Of a stretch of DNA of 64,000 nucleotides, positions 10,064-18,864 are shown one piece after another. Each line of letters begins with the position of its first letter. Positions within the stretch are counted from its first letter, which is position 1. A model generated the notes under the pieces. The model was not told where the DNA came from, made no database searches, and saw nothing but the letters and a program-made list of their open reading frames with translations. Both the position numbers and the translations under genes were made by a program. The DNA comes from Sorangium aterium (GTDB taxonomy: Bacteria; Myxococcota_A; Polyangia; Polyangiales; Polyangiaceae): positions 1,302,001 to 1,366,000 of the forward strand of contig NZ_JAQNDK010000001.1 in the NCBI RefSeq assembly GCF_028368935.1. Reading direction: 5' to 3'.

Positions 10064-10397
10064 CGATGGAGAAGCTCCTCGCCCGTGCTTCGCCGGGTCA
10101 GGCGCGCGAGAGCACGATCCGCACCGCGCGCCGCGGCGCGCTGGGGCCCGCGGCGCCAGCGAACCTCGCCGGGCGGGCCGCTGCTGCCCTAGCAACACCG
10201 AGTGCTGATCGACTGCTGCTGGATCAGCTGTCGACCGCTCCTCCACGGGTGCTCCCCGGCGGAGCGCCACGCGTGGACCTGGCACAGCGGCTGCTGGACC
10301 AAGGTTTACTCCGCGAATCCGTCGCAGATGCAATTTTACATCATCAATATCATCCTTACGTGCTGACGTGGGTTGTAGAGGAGGCGAAAGAGCCCTC
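10064..10397. other. Divergent ssuD/ssuA control region
   Basis: 334 bases separate the divergent ssuD and ssuA starts. The stretch at about 10328-10368 is distinctly AT-rich for this genome, as expected of a promoter or operator. An open frame fills the gap and ends in an ATGA overlap with ssuA, but its last third uses AT-rich codons unlike the neighbours, so I treat it as non-coding. Confidence 0.5.
10280..10295 (+). promoter_or_regulatory. Candidate sigma54-type promoter before ssuA
   Basis: TGGCACAGCGGCTGCT matches the -24/-12 consensus TGGCAC-N5-TTGCW with one mismatch and correct GG-N10-GC spacing. It lies 103 bases upstream of ssuA on the same strand. A single match in GC-rich DNA can occur by chance. 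Confidence 0.3.
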
Positions 10398-11441
10398 ATG
10401 AGCAGGTACATCTCGTTCACGACGGTCCGCTCCGCGCTGCTGGGCTGCGCAGCTCTCTCGAGCTGGTTGCTGCTCGGGTGCGGCCGCGACGGCGGCGAGG
10501 CGGGCGCCACGGGCGAGAAGGCGGTGAGCGCCAGGGAGACGGCGGAGGACACGCGGGCGGCGGTGGTGGTCCGGCTGGGGTACCAGAAGATCGGCACGCC
10601 GTTTCTCCTCAAGGAGCGCGCGGAGGCCCTGACGAAGGCGCTCGAGGCGAGGAACGCCCGCGCCGAGTGGGTCGAGTTTCAAGCCGGTCCTCCGCTGCTC
10701 GAGGCGATGCGCGCGGGCGCCGTGGACGTCGGCCACGTCGGCGAGACGCCGCCGGTGTTCGCGCAGGCGGGCGGCGTGCCCTTCGTCTATGCCGCCACCG
10801 ACGCGCCGGCGCCCAAGGCCGAGGCGATCGTCGTCAAGAAGGACTCTCCGATCCGCACGCTCGCGGCCTTGAAAGGCAAGCGCGTCGCCCTCAACCGCGG
10901 CTCCAACGTCCATTACCTGCTGGTTCGAGCCCTCGAGAGCGCCGGGCTGACGCTGGACGACATCCAGGTCGTCTTCCTCGCCCCCGCCGACGCGCGGACT
11001 GCGTTCGAGGGTGGCAATGTCGATGCCTGGGTGATCTGGGATCCGTTCCTGGCAGCGGCCGAGCTCGCCGGGGCCCGTGTCCTCCAGGACGGCGAGGGGC
11101 TCGTCGACAACCGCCTCTTCTATGTCGTCCGGCGAGAGTTCGCGGAAGCGCAGCCAGCGCTCTTGCAGATCGTGTTCGACGAGTACCGCGCGCTGAGCGC
11201 CTGGGAGGACGGGCACCGAGAGGAAGCCTCACAGCTCCTCGCGAAATCTTCGGGGATCTCGTACGAGGCATTCCTGCGATCCGAGCACCGGCGCGCGTTC
11301 CAAATACTGCCGATCACGCCCGAGATCGTGCAGAAGCAGCAGGCCATCGCCGATACGTTCCACAAGCTCGCGATCATCCCGCGCGACATCCGCGTCGAGG
11401 AGGCGCTCCTGCCGGCGTCCGCGAGCGGAGGCGCGCGATGA
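10398..11441 (+). CDS. ssuA: Aliphatic sulfonate-binding lipoprotein
   Basis: Substrate-binding component of the sulfonate ABC importer, 347 residues. It begins with a lipoprotein signal peptide and lipobox LLLGC (Cys28), followed by a low-complexity spacer and then the SsuA/NrtA-type periplasmic-binding fold: [10 protein letters not shown] at the first strand, [17 protein letters not shown], a [16 protein letters not shown] block, and [10 protein letters not shown]. The lipoprotein form suggests the binding protein is tethered to a membrane rather than free in the periplasm. The ATG at 10398 follows GAGGAGGCGAAAG. The stop overlaps the permease start (ATGA). Substrate is inferred from family and the adjacent ssuD; taurine or another sulfonate is possible. 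Confidence 0.9.
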   Translation: MSRYISFTTVRSALLGCAALSSWLLLGCGRDGGEAGATGEKAVSARETAEDTRAAVVVRLGYQKIGTPFLLKERAEALTKALEARNARAEWVEFQAGPPLLEAMRAGAVDVGHVGETPPVFAQAGGVPFVYAATDAPAPKAEAIVVKKDSPIRTLAALKGKRVALNRGSNVHYLLVRALESAGLTLDDIQVVFLAPADARTAFEGGNVDAWVIWDPFLAAAELAGARVLQDGEGLVDNRLFYVVRREFAEAQPALLQIVFDEYRALSAWEDGHREEASQLLAKSSGISYEAFLRSEHRRAFQILPITPEIVQKQQAIADTFHKLAIIPRDIRVEEALLPASASGGAR

Positions 11442-12250
11442 CGGCCGGCGAAGCGCCGATCGGAGGCGGCGCGGTGCGCGGGTTCGGCGTGCGCATCGCG
11501 CCCTGGCTGGCCCCGCTGGCGCTCGTGATCCTCTGGGAGGTGCTGTCGCGGCTGCAGATCATCCCGAAGACCCTGCTGCCGTCGCCCGTGGAGGTGCTGG
11601 TCGCCGCCTCGAACGCCACGAGGAGCGGCGAGCTGCCCGCGCACCTCGGCGTGAGCGCGCTGCGGGCCGTCGGTGGGCTCGTCGTCGGCGCCGTCATCGG
11701 GCTCGCGCTCGGCCTCGGCACGGGGCTCTCGCGCCCGCTCCAGCTGGTCATCGACGGGCCGCTGCAGATGCTCCGGGCGATCCCCGCGCTGGCGCTGGTG
11801 CCGCTCGTGATCCTGTGGTTCGGGCTCGGCGAGACCGCGAAGCTCTTCATCGTCGCGATCACGGTGCTGTTCCCCGTGTACCTGAACACGTTCCACGGGG
11901 TGCGCAGCGTGGATCCGCAGCTCATCGAGATGGCGCAGGTCTACGACGTGCGGGGGTTCGCGCTCTACCGGGAGGTCATCTTCCCGGGCGCGCTCCCCTC
12001 GATCCTCGTGGGTCTGCGCTTCGCGCTCGGGCTCTCATGGCTCGTGCTCATCGTCGCGGAGACCCTCGGCGCGAGCCAGGGCCTGGGCTATGTCGCGATG
12101 AACGCCCGCGAGTTCATGCAGATGGATCTCCTGGTGCTCACGATCGTGCTCTGGGCCCTGCTCGGCAAGCTGGCCGACTCCCTGGCGCGGTGGCTCGAGC
12201 GCCGACTCCTACCGTGGCAGCCGCCGCTGCAGCGGCTCGAGGCGAGGTGA
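11438..12250 (+). CDS. ssuC: Sulfonate ABC transporter permease
   Basis: Inner-membrane permease of 270 residues with about six hydrophobic spans, in the binding-protein-dependent transport (BPD) family. The EAA-type cytoplasmic loop is recognisable as EMAQVYDVRGFALYREVIFPG (around residues 162-182), where the ATPase docks. The stretch LRAIPALALVPLVILWFGLGE is typical of SsuC/TauC/NrtB permeases. The start overlaps the ssuA stop by 4 nt and the stop is 4 nt before ssuB, so the three genes form one tightly coupled operon. A longer open frame reaches 10478 in the ssuA region but is only a shadow of ssuA. Confidence 0.92.
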   Translation: MTAGEAPIGGGAVRGFGVRIAPWLAPLALVILWEVLSRLQIIPKTLLPSPVEVLVAASNATRSGELPAHLGVSALRAVGGLVVGAVIGLALGLGTGLSRPLQLVIDGPLQMLRAIPALALVPLVILWFGLGETAKLFIVAITVLFPVYLNTFHGVRSVDPQLIEMAQVYDVRGFALYREVIFPGALPSILVGLRFALGLSWLVLIVAETLGASQGLGYVAMNAREFMQMDLLVLTIVLWALLGKLADSLARWLERRLLPWQPPLQRLEAR

Positions 12251-12254
12251 GCGA

Positions 12255-13094
12255 ATGAGCGGTTCGGGCGATCAGACCGCCGGCGCGCGCGTCGTGCTGG
12301 AGCAGGTCGACAAGCGGTACGGTGACCGGCTCGCGCTCTCGGGCATCGAGCTCGACATCCGCCCTGGCGAGTTCGTGACGATCGTCGGGCGGAGCGGCTC
12401 GGGCAAGAGCACGCTGCTCCGCGTCCTGTGCGGCCTCGAGCAGCCGACGCGCGGCGCGGCGCGCGTCCTGGCCTCGAGGGAGGTCGCGGCGCGGGAGGCC
12501 GTGCGCGTCGTCTTCCAGGAGCCCCGGCTGCTGCCCTGGCGCACGGTGCTGGAGAACACGTGCATCGGCGGGCCGAGAGGGCGCGACGCGCGCGCGCGCG
12601 ACGTGCTCGACCGGGGCGGGCTCGGAGATCGGCTGAACGACTACCCGGGCGTGCTCTCGGGAGGTCAGCGGCAGCGGGTCGCCCTCGCGCGCGCGCTCGT
12701 GCACGACCCGAAGGTGCTGCTGCTCGACGAGCCGTTCGGCGCGCTCGACGCCCTGACGCGGATCGGGGCGCAACGCCTCGTCGAGTCGCTGTGGGCGCAG
12801 CGCCGCTTCACGGCCATCCTGGTGACGCACGACGTGGAGGAGGCGGTCCTGCTCGGAGATCGCGTGCTGGTGTTCGACGAGGGGCGCGTCGTGGAGAGCG
12901 TCGCGGTGGATCTGCCGCGCCCCCGGGCCAGGGAGTTCCCGGAGGTAGGCCGCCTCGCCGGCGTGCTCCTCGACGCGATCTTCAGGAGATCTCCGGAAGA
13001 AGGAGGGCTGTCACGGCGCGCCCCGCGCGAGGACGCCGCCAGGCATCCCACGACCCTCTTGGCCCCCGCCGGCCTCGGGATCGCTCGTCATTGA
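12255..13094 (+). CDS. ssuB: Sulfonate ABC transporter ATPase
   Basis: ATP-binding subunit of the importer, 279 residues. Walker A GRSGSGKST is at residues 45-53, the Q-loop is VVFQEPRLLPW, the ABC signature LSGGQRQR is near residue 134, Walker B plus D-loop VLLLDEPFGALD near residue 155, and the switch His is in TILVTHDVEEA-like sequence shortly after. The last 40 or so residues go beyond the usual C-terminus and look unconserved. The gene follows ssuC after 4 bases. The order ssuA-ssuC-ssuB with ssuD divergent differs from the E. coli ssuEADCB order, and no ssuE reductase gene is seen here. Confidence 0.92.
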   Translation: MSGSGDQTAGARVVLEQVDKRYGDRLALSGIELDIRPGEFVTIVGRSGSGKSTLLRVLCGLEQPTRGAARVLASREVAAREAVRVVFQEPRLLPWRTVLENTCIGGPRGRDARARDVLDRGGLGDRLNDYPGVLSGGQRQRVALARALVHDPKVLLLDEPFGALDALTRIGAQRLVESLWAQRRFTAILVTHDVEEAVLLGDRVLVFDEGRVVESVAVDLPRPRAREFPEVGRLAGVLLDAIFRRSPEEGGLSRRAPREDAARHPTTLLAPAGLGIARH

Positions 13095-13327
13095 CTGGAT
13101 GCCTCGCTCAGGCGCCACAGGCGCCGGAGGAGCGTTAGGCGCGGGCGCCGCCTGCGGCTCGTTCGCCGCATTGGCTCGCGGGGCTCGGCGTTCGCGGTGT
13201 GCGCGGTGTGCGCGGGTCCAGGTCAGCGGATGGCCGAGGCGATGACCAGCGCGGCGCGCCGCGAGCGCACCGCCTGGTGATTCCCGTCAGGAAGCTTGGT
13301 AAGGGTGCACCAGGAGACCCTCCCTGC

Positions 13328-15313
13328 ATGGTGGCTTCGCGGCTCGCGCTCCTTCCCTTCACGCTTCTCGCTGCTTCGTGTGGTCCCGCCGCCGGGTCGG
13401 CCCCCGCGGCGCTCGCGCCGGCTTCGGTCGCCATCCCCCCCGCCCCGCTGGAAACGCCCGCGCGCGCCGCGGGCGCGCCGGCTGTGGATCCATCGGCCCC
13501 ACTGACGTTGCCGATCGCCGCGATCCCGCCGGCAACCTGGGTCGAGCCGGCCCTCGGAGAGCAGGAGCGGGCGAGGGCCGGTCGGGACCCGTTCCGCGAG
13601 CACACCGAGATCGCCCTCGGCGAGCACGTCGCGATTTTCGCGGCGAAGGGAGGCGGCGCCGACCCCGCGGGCGGAGCCTTCGCGGTCGACGAGAAGCTCG
13701 GCGTCGTCGGCCCCCTGAAGCTGCCCGCTCGCTTCACCTGGGTTGGCGTCGCCGGCCCGCAGATCGACACGCTCTATGGGGCCACGCCGGATGGCGTGCT
13801 CCACCGCGCCGCCGGCGTCCGCGATGCACTGAGGCCGGACGGCGGCTTCGTGCCGCGTAGCAGCGTGCCTGGCGCGACGGCCTGGGACGCCGCCGGCGCC
13901 CTCATCGCGGCCGCGGCGGGAGAGCGCGTCAGCGTCTCCGCCGACGAGGGCCGCAGCTTCACCTCGGCCGTGGTCGCGCCCGGCAAGACGGTGCGCGCGG
14001 TGCTCGTGCGACCCGACGGCGTGCTCGCGGCCGTGGTCGAGGCGCCGGCGCGTGGCCAGCAGCCGGCGGAGCCCGACACGTTCCTCTCGCTGGATCGCGG
14101 GAAGACCTGGAAGCGATCTGCGTTCCAGCCGCGATCGATCGAGCGCGAAGGATCCTGGATCTGGAACGGCAATGCGAGCTGCCCCGCCGTGCTGAGCCGC
14201 GATGGCCAGGCGTGGACCAGGGCCGCTGCTGGCCTTTACGCCCGACCCTCGTTCGGCGTCGCGCTGCACCTCTCCCCCGCGATCCGCGCCACCGCGGCCG
14301 GCTCGTTCCGCTCGGCCGTCGCCCCGCCGGCGCCCGAGCCGCCCCGGCGCGGCGACACCGCGGTCGGGCGGGAGCCGCCTTGCAAAAACGACGACGATGG
14401 CGTCGTGGGCGGAATCGGACTCATCGGCGATGCTGGCGTCTCGTGCGGAGGCGCGCTCTGCCTGCTCGAAAGCGCCGCGCCGCGGCCACAGCCGACGCGC
14501 ACACGGATCACGACGTTCGGCGACGGGATCTGCGAACCGACGAGCGCGCGACCGCCCGGCAGCGCCTGCGCCGCGCACCTCACGCGGCCACCGACGTTCG
14601 CGGTCGTCGACCACATCGCGAGCACCGTGACGCCTGTCGCGGCGCCCGAGGGGTGCCCGCAGCCGGTCGCGCTGCACAATGCCGCCGGGATCGGCGTGCT
14701 TGTCTGCCGCGGAGGCAGCGGGGGCGCGGTCCTCTTCGTGCGGGGCGCGCAAGGTGCATGGCATGCGGAGGGGAGCCAGGCGACCCCGGCCGAGGCGCTC
14801 AAGTGGATCACCGCGGCGCCGGATGGCACGCTGCTCCTGCTCGAGCCGACGCCGCCCGCGAGCGCCCGGCAGCGCGAGCCGCTGCAGGCGCTCGTGCGCA
14901 GCCCGCTGCCGCTCGGCACACCGCAGGCGTGGCGCCGGGTCACGGCGCCGGACGGCGTCGCGGCGCTTCCCGCTCCCGGGGGCGCGGCGCTCGTCGCGAG
15001 CTCGCCCACGGCCTCGGCGGGCAGACGCCTCGATGTGACGCTGGATCGCCCAGGTCAGCCGGCGCTTACCCTGGCGCGCGACGTGGATGTCGACCAGGAC
15101 CTGACGCTGATGGAGCTGCGGGACGGGCAGGTGCGGTTCCGTGTGCGTCCAAAGCCCGCACCGGACGTCCAGGGAGGGCTGGGACCCCCGCCGCCCGCGC
15201 CGCCGGACGCACGTTGGCACGTGCTGACCCACGGCGGCGAGCTCGTGCTGGAGACGCCCTCCGGGCCGACGCCGCCGACCGACGGGCGCTTGTTGGGCCC
15301 CGCGAGGCGCTAG
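13328..15313 (+). CDS. Lipoprotein with BNR/Asp-box-like motifs, function unknown
   Basis: A 661-residue predicted lipoprotein. The start at 13328 begins a short signal ending in LLAASC, followed by a long Ala/Pro-rich spacer that probably lifts the folded part from the membrane. Two Asp-box-like motifs, SADEGRSFT (about residue 205) and LSLDRGKTWK (about residue 255), resemble the S-x-D-x-G-x-T-W signature of sialidase-like and photosynthesis-stability-type beta-propellers. A propeller fold is therefore likely, but no catalytic residues can be assigned. A cysteine-containing segment (about residues 355-420) may carry disulfides. No operon partner is obvious. I do not recognise a specific function. 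Confidence 0.7.
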   Translation: MVASRLALLPFTLLAASCGPAAGSAPAALAPASVAIPPAPLETPARAAGAPAVDPSAPLTLPIAAIPPATWVEPALGEQERARAGRDPFREHTEIALGEHVAIFAAKGGGADPAGGAFAVDEKLGVVGPLKLPARFTWVGVAGPQIDTLYGATPDGVLHRAAGVRDALRPDGGFVPRSSVPGATAWDAAGALIAAAAGERVSVSADEGRSFTSAVVAPGKTVRAVLVRPDGVLAAVVEAPARGQQPAEPDTFLSLDRGKTWKRSAFQPRSIEREGSWIWNGNASCPAVLSRDGQAWTRAAAGLYARPSFGVALHLSPAIRATAAGSFRSAVAPPAPEPPRRGDTAVGREPPCKNDDDGVVGGIGLIGDAGVSCGGALCLLESAAPRPQPTRTRITTFGDGICEPTSARPPGSACAAHLTRPPTFAVVDHIASTVTPVAAPEGCPQPVALHNAAGIGVLVCRGGSGGAVLFVRGAQGAWHAEGSQATPAEALKWITAAPDGTLLLLEPTPPASARQREPLQALVRSPLPLGTPQAWRRVTAPDGVAALPAPGGAALVASSPTASAGRRLDVTLDRPGQPALTLARDVDVDQDLTLMELRDGQVRFRVRPKPAPDVQGGLGPPPPAPPDARWHVLTHGGELVLETPSGPTPPTDGRLLGPARR

Positions 15314-15341
15314 CGCCGCGTCCGCGCGGTCCCTCGCATCG

Positions 15342-15450
15342 CGGGACTCAACCACGTCACGGGCGATGGGCCGTCGCGGGACTCCGCTGGCGGGACTCAA
15401 CCACGTCACGGGCGAGGGCCGTCGCGGACCCAACCACGTCACGGGCGATG
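15342..15450 (+). repeat. Three direct copies of an ACCACGTCACGGGCGA element
   Basis: The core ACCACGTCACGGGCGA occurs at about 15351-15366, 15400-15415 and 15433-15448, the first two preceded by CGGGACTCA. The copies lie in the 174-base gap between two convergent genes. Spacing is uneven (49 and 33 bases), so this is not a CRISPR array; a mobile short repeat or a protein-binding cluster are the alternatives. Confidence 0.85.
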
Positions 15451-15487
15451 GCGATAGCCGTAGACGCCCCCGCCGCCCTCACCGGGG

Positions 15488-16870
15488 TCAGCGCTCCCGG
15501 AGAAGGCGGTCCATCCGCCGGCGAAGCCCCTGGTTGCTCTCCCGCCTCGCAGCCTCGTTCAGCAGCTCGATCGCCGGCCCGCGCAGGACGGCGCCGTGCT
15601 CGAGCCCTTCGATCGCCAACCTCCGGGCGATCTCGCAGCGCAAGGACAGCGCCGCGCTCCACACCGCGCCGTCGTGGAGACAGCCGCGCAGGCCGGTCAG
15701 GAGCGGCCTTGCGGCGGCAGCGTCGTCCCTCGCGATCGCGCCCCTGAGCCTCGCCGTCAGCCGCATCCTTGCCTGATCCGAGCGCGTGGTCCCGCACGCG
15801 GCGATGGCCAGCGCCGCGATCTCCTCGTCGGGATCGGAGGTGAAAGGCCATACCGCATGGAAGAACGGGGTTCCGCCGGTCGCCACGGCCCCGAGGGCGC
15901 GGAGCAGCGCCTTTTTCTGGGCCAGGGACGCGGTCTGGAGGCGTGGGAGCAGGAGCGCCTGATCCAGGGTGAACTCCCGTCCAAGCCTGTCGAGGAACGC
16001 GGCGCAGTCCTCGTCGGCCACGTGGTCGAGCTCCTCGATCCACGCCTCGGGAACCGGGGGAAGTCCGACCTCCTCCCTGGACTCGAACCCTTCCTTGGCC
16101 CCGTCGAGCGCCTCGGCGAGCGCCCTCTGGACCGAATCCTTGTCCCAGGCCTCCGCCGTCCGCGCTTCAAGCTTCAGCGCGGCCAGCAACGCCTCGCCGG
16201 CGTGCCAGTGCTGTCCTGGATTCCTGACGATCAGGGCCGCCATCACGGGAGCGCGCCGCCACGGATCAGGAGAGGCGAGGGCCCGCTGGAGCGCCGACTC
16301 GGCCTCCGAAACGCGGTACTCGCGGAGGACGAGCGACGCGGCGTGGATGTCCTGCAGCGACGCTGTCCGCTCGATGAACCGCTCGATCGGGGCGATGAGG
16401 TCGGGATCGCTGGGTTCGTAGCCCGAAATGACGTGCTGAAGTACCGGCAAGATGTCGCGATCCAGGCCGTCCGGGTCCTGCGCTGCCAGGAGCGACACGA
16501 GGAGCGGAACATCGCCTGGGCGACCGGCTACCCACAAAACGAGGAGCGCGCTCCTGTGATTGCGGCTGTGTTGCCCGGGCGGGCCCCGGAGGGCCCTGAT
16601 CGCCTGGACGCGCATCGCCCCGGCGATCTCGTGCAGGGGGTTGTCTCTTCCCCACCGGGTCTCGGCCTGGCAGCGCTGGAAGTACTCGAAGAGCCGGTTG
16701 ATCGCCTCGCGGGAACCGGACCTGAGCACGACGCGCGCGAGCCTCACCTGCTCCTCGTGGCTCATGGCCGACGTAAGGAGATCCTCGACCATCGCGTGCG
16801 CCCGCCGCCGGAGCGGCCGCCCTTCGGCGGAGGTTGCGGGGCGCGGAGGGCGCTTTCGGTCCGGGCTCAT
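15488..16870 (-). CDS. HEAT-repeat-like protein, function unknown
   Basis: About 460 residues, rich in Ala, Leu and Arg, with repeated helix-pair patterns such as SAESALQRALASPDPWRRAPVMAAL-type and DEEIAALAIAACG that indicate HEAT/alpha-solenoid structure, usually a protein-interaction scaffold. It has no signal peptide and is probably cytoplasmic. The start is uncertain: ATGs at 16870, 16882 and 16897 are all in frame and only weak RBS-like bases precede them. The open frame continues to 17533 but crosses the divergent DUF6688 gene and its proline-rich repeats, so those bases are not taken as coding on this strand. It runs convergent to the BNR lipoprotein gene. Function cannot be assigned from sequence. 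Confidence 0.72.
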   Translation of the reverse strand: MSPDRKRPPRPATSAEGRPLRRRAHAMVEDLLTSAMSHEEQVRLARVVLRSGSREAINRLFEYFQRCQAETRWGRDNPLHEIAGAMRVQAIRALRGPPGQHSRNHRSALLVLWVAGRPGDVPLLVSLLAAQDPDGLDRDILPVLQHVISGYEPSDPDLIAPIERFIERTASLQDIHAASLVLREYRVSEAESALQRALASPDPWRRAPVMAALIVRNPGQHWHAGEALLAALKLEARTAEAWDKDSVQRALAEALDGAKEGFESREEVGLPPVPEAWIEELDHVADEDCAAFLDRLGREFTLDQALLLPRLQTASLAQKKALLRALGAVATGGTPFFHAVWPFTSDPDEEIAALAIAACGTTRSDQARMRLTARLRGAIARDDAAAARPLLTGLRGCLHDGAVWSAALSLRCEIARRLAIEGLEHGAVLRGPAIELLNEAARRESNQGLRRRMDRLLRER

Positions 16871-17032
16871 GCCAGATCCCATGGATCCTATCAGCATCCG
16901 CTCGACGCGGGGTTCTCTGCGCGAGCAGCCGGCACGGCTCGCTCTCCGACGTGCGACGCGGCTCGCGAAGGACGCGCCCTCCACCTCGCAGGATGGATCT
17001 CCTGCGACGGGAGCCGTTAGCATGGTGGACGC

Positions 17033-18508
17033 ATGCCGCAGCAGCCACCGCCCGAGCCGCAGCAGTCGCCGATCGAGCCGCAGCAGTCGCCGCCCGAGCC
17101 GCAGCAGCCACCGCCCGAGCCGCAGCAGTCGCCGCCCGAGCCGCAGCAGTCGCCGCCCGAGCCGCCGTTCTCGCTGACAGACGGTGCCCTCGCCGCCTTG
17201 GTCGCCACCGGCTACGGCGTTCCGGCGCTCGCGGCGCTGCTCTTCGGCGCGGCGATGCTGGTCCGAGTCGATGGCGCGATCTTCGTCGCCGGAGCGCTCG
17301 GGCTGGCCGGTTGGATCGGCCTGACCGTATGGACGTACCGCGCGATACGGCGCCGGGGGCGCGCTTCCTTCCAGGTGGCGGCCGAGGCGCTCACGCTGAT
17401 CCTCCTGCCCGCCTGGGGCATGGCATACAGCCACGATGCCCCCGGGACGTGCGCTGTCCCGGCATGCGACGCCGGCACGACGGCGTTCCGGCCGCTCGCC
17501 GAACCGGAAGTCCACGGCCTGATCGCGCTGCACGCCCTCACCGCGCTCGCCTATGTCGTGTCACGACGCCGGAAAGAAGCGCTGCCTGGCGCTGCAGAGC
17601 TCGTCGTCCATGCAGCGCTGATCGTCGGAATTGCGCTCCACGTCCTGCTGGCGGTGCACTTCGGCCCTTGGGTCGGGGCCGGCCTGCTCGTGCCGCCGCT
17701 GCTCCTGCCATGCGTCGCGCCGGTGTTCACTGTCGTCTTCTATTCCGCCGAGCTGCGCGCTCGCCTCGTGCGACGGGGCGTCGAGGCCAGCGCGCCCGCT
17801 CCGTTGGCTGCTGCCGACCCCGCCTATCGCACGGGGCCGAGGCAAGTCCCGCTTCCGCCACCGCCCGCGATTCACCGACCCACGTTGTGGCTCGCCCTCG
17901 CGGCTTCCCCGCTGCTGCTCGGGGTTCACGCCGTCCTCCACGCGGCCTGGCTGGGACATCCGGCAGCCGCCCTCCAGGTCTTCACCCGCACGTGCGGATA
18001 CACACTGTCGCAGCTCCCGATCGTGGAGCTGCCCGGCGACTGCCACTACCTGTGCACCGTCGCTGCACGCGGCCACACCTGGCTTGTGCGCCCAATCCGG
18101 CTCGGACGGCGGGGAGGCACGCCGATCCTCGTCAATCGCCAGCTCGCCATCGCAAACGCCTTCGAGGATCTGCTGCACGAGCGCTGGCCGCGTTTCGGCC
18201 GCGCGGCGCGGCAGCTCTACGACCGGATGGGGCTACCCGTGAGCCGGTACATCGGCGCCGCGTGGGCTGCCGATCTCGTCTATCTCGCGATGAAGCCGCT
18301 GGAGTGGGCGTTCTATCTGACGCTCCTGCTGCTCGATCCGCGCGCACCCGAAGAGCGGATCGACCGAATGTACAGGTGCGGCCCCGACCCGACCCGTGCG
18401 GCCCCGACCCGACCCGGGTTGAGCGATCGCACGACCCGACCCGCGCACGACCCGCACGACCCGACCCGGGTTGCGCACGACCCGACCCGGGTTGAGCGAT
18501 CGGAGTGA
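17033..18508 (+). CDS. DUF6688-type multipass membrane protein with repeat-extended ends
   Basis: 491 residues. Residues 1-45 are a Pro/Gln tract of EPQQSPP heptapeptides. Six or seven hydrophobic spans follow (about 48-110, 125-140, 165-185, 205-250, 290-310). The C-terminal half has the conserved block I associate with DUF6688: CGYTLSQLPIVELPGDCHYL, then LVNRQLAIANAFEDLLHERW and a final LMKPLEWAFYLTLLLLD span. The family has no known function. After MYRCG (about residue 449) the frame runs into a DNA repeat array and gains about 40 residues of Asp/Pro/Thr/Arg low complexity, so the ancestral C-terminus was probably near 18380. Start chosen: the ATG at 17033, the first codon of the Pro/Gln tract. 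Confidence 0.8.
   Translation: MPQQPPPEPQQSPIEPQQSPPEPQQPPPEPQQSPPEPQQSPPEPPFSLTDGALAALVATGYGVPALAALLFGAAMLVRVDGAIFVAGALGLAGWIGLTVWTYRAIRRRGRASFQVAAEALTLILLPAWGMAYSHDAPGTCAVPACDAGTTAFRPLAEPEVHGLIALHALTALAYVVSRRRKEALPGAAELVVHAALIVGIALHVLLAVHFGPWVGAGLLVPPLLLPCVAPVFTVVFYSAELRARLVRRGVEASAPAPLAAADPAYRTGPRQVPLPPPPAIHRPTLWLALAASPLLLGVHAVLHAAWLGHPAAALQVFTRTCGYTLSQLPIVELPGDCHYLCTVAARGHTWLVRPIRLGRRGGTPILVNRQLAIANAFEDLLHERWPRFGRAARQLYDRMGLPVSRYIGAAWAADLVYLAMKPLEWAFYLTLLLLDPRAPEERIDRMYRCGPDPTRAAPTRPGLSDRTTRPAHDPHDPTRVAHDPTRVERSE
17054..17167 (+). repeat. In-frame 21-bp tandem repeat encoding EPQQSPP
   Basis: Five full units start at 17054, 17075, 17096, 17117 and 17138, with a partial sixth. Each encodes EPQQSPP or a one-residue variant (EPQQSPI, EPQQPPP). 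The array forms the cytosolic-looking N-terminal tail before the first membrane span of the DUF6688-type protein. Confidence 0.93.
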
Positions 18509-18533
18509 GCGATCGGAGCGATCGCTCAAAAGC
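18377..18533 (+). repeat. Left CCCGACCC repeat array beside the REP-type transposase
   Basis: Multiple copies of GACCCGACCC, several extended to GACCCGACCCGGGTTG and to GAGCGATCG, which is itself partly palindromic. The array overlaps the 3' end of the DUF6688-type gene. A similar array in the opposite orientation lies at 19925-20030, on the other side of the transposase gene. Confidence 0.88.
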
Positions 18534-18864
18534 GTACGCAAGAGGAGACTCCACCCGGGTTGACCGTCACCGGATCTGGGCGCCCCCAATCCATGGATCG
18601 ATCCGGATTGATTCAATCGATTCAGCACTCCTACCGGTCCATAACCGTCCCATTCTGTCAATCAGAGTTTATCTGAAGTCACAGGTCCAATCGCTGCGTA
18701 CACACTCGACCCGGCCCCCGCTCGTAGGCGTGCGTGTAGTGCCATACACACGCTCTTCGCGCCCGCTCCGACCTCTCCAGACGGACGTTCCCCGAAGCAC
18801 GGCAACACCAGATCGAAGTCGATCCCGCGTTTTTCACATCATTGTGAACAGCGCTACGCGGTAT
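18534..18864. other. Intergenic region downstream of the left repeat array
   Basis: About 330 bases between the repeat array and the transposase stop. GC content drops compared with the flanks (for example 18590-18670). One more CCCGGGTTG occurs near 18557. I see no gene; the lower GC may mark the edge of a transferred segment. Confidence 0.5.

Noticed and set aside
10066-10401. 111-codon open frame filling the ssuD-ssuA gap and overlapping the ssuA start (ATGA)
   Set aside because: It begins right after the divergent ssuD start, uses AT-rich codons unlike the neighbours in its last third, and covers the only plausible promoter space.
15342-15450. Possible short CRISPR array
   Set aside because: Only three units, uneven spacing, no unique spacers of constant length and no cas genes.
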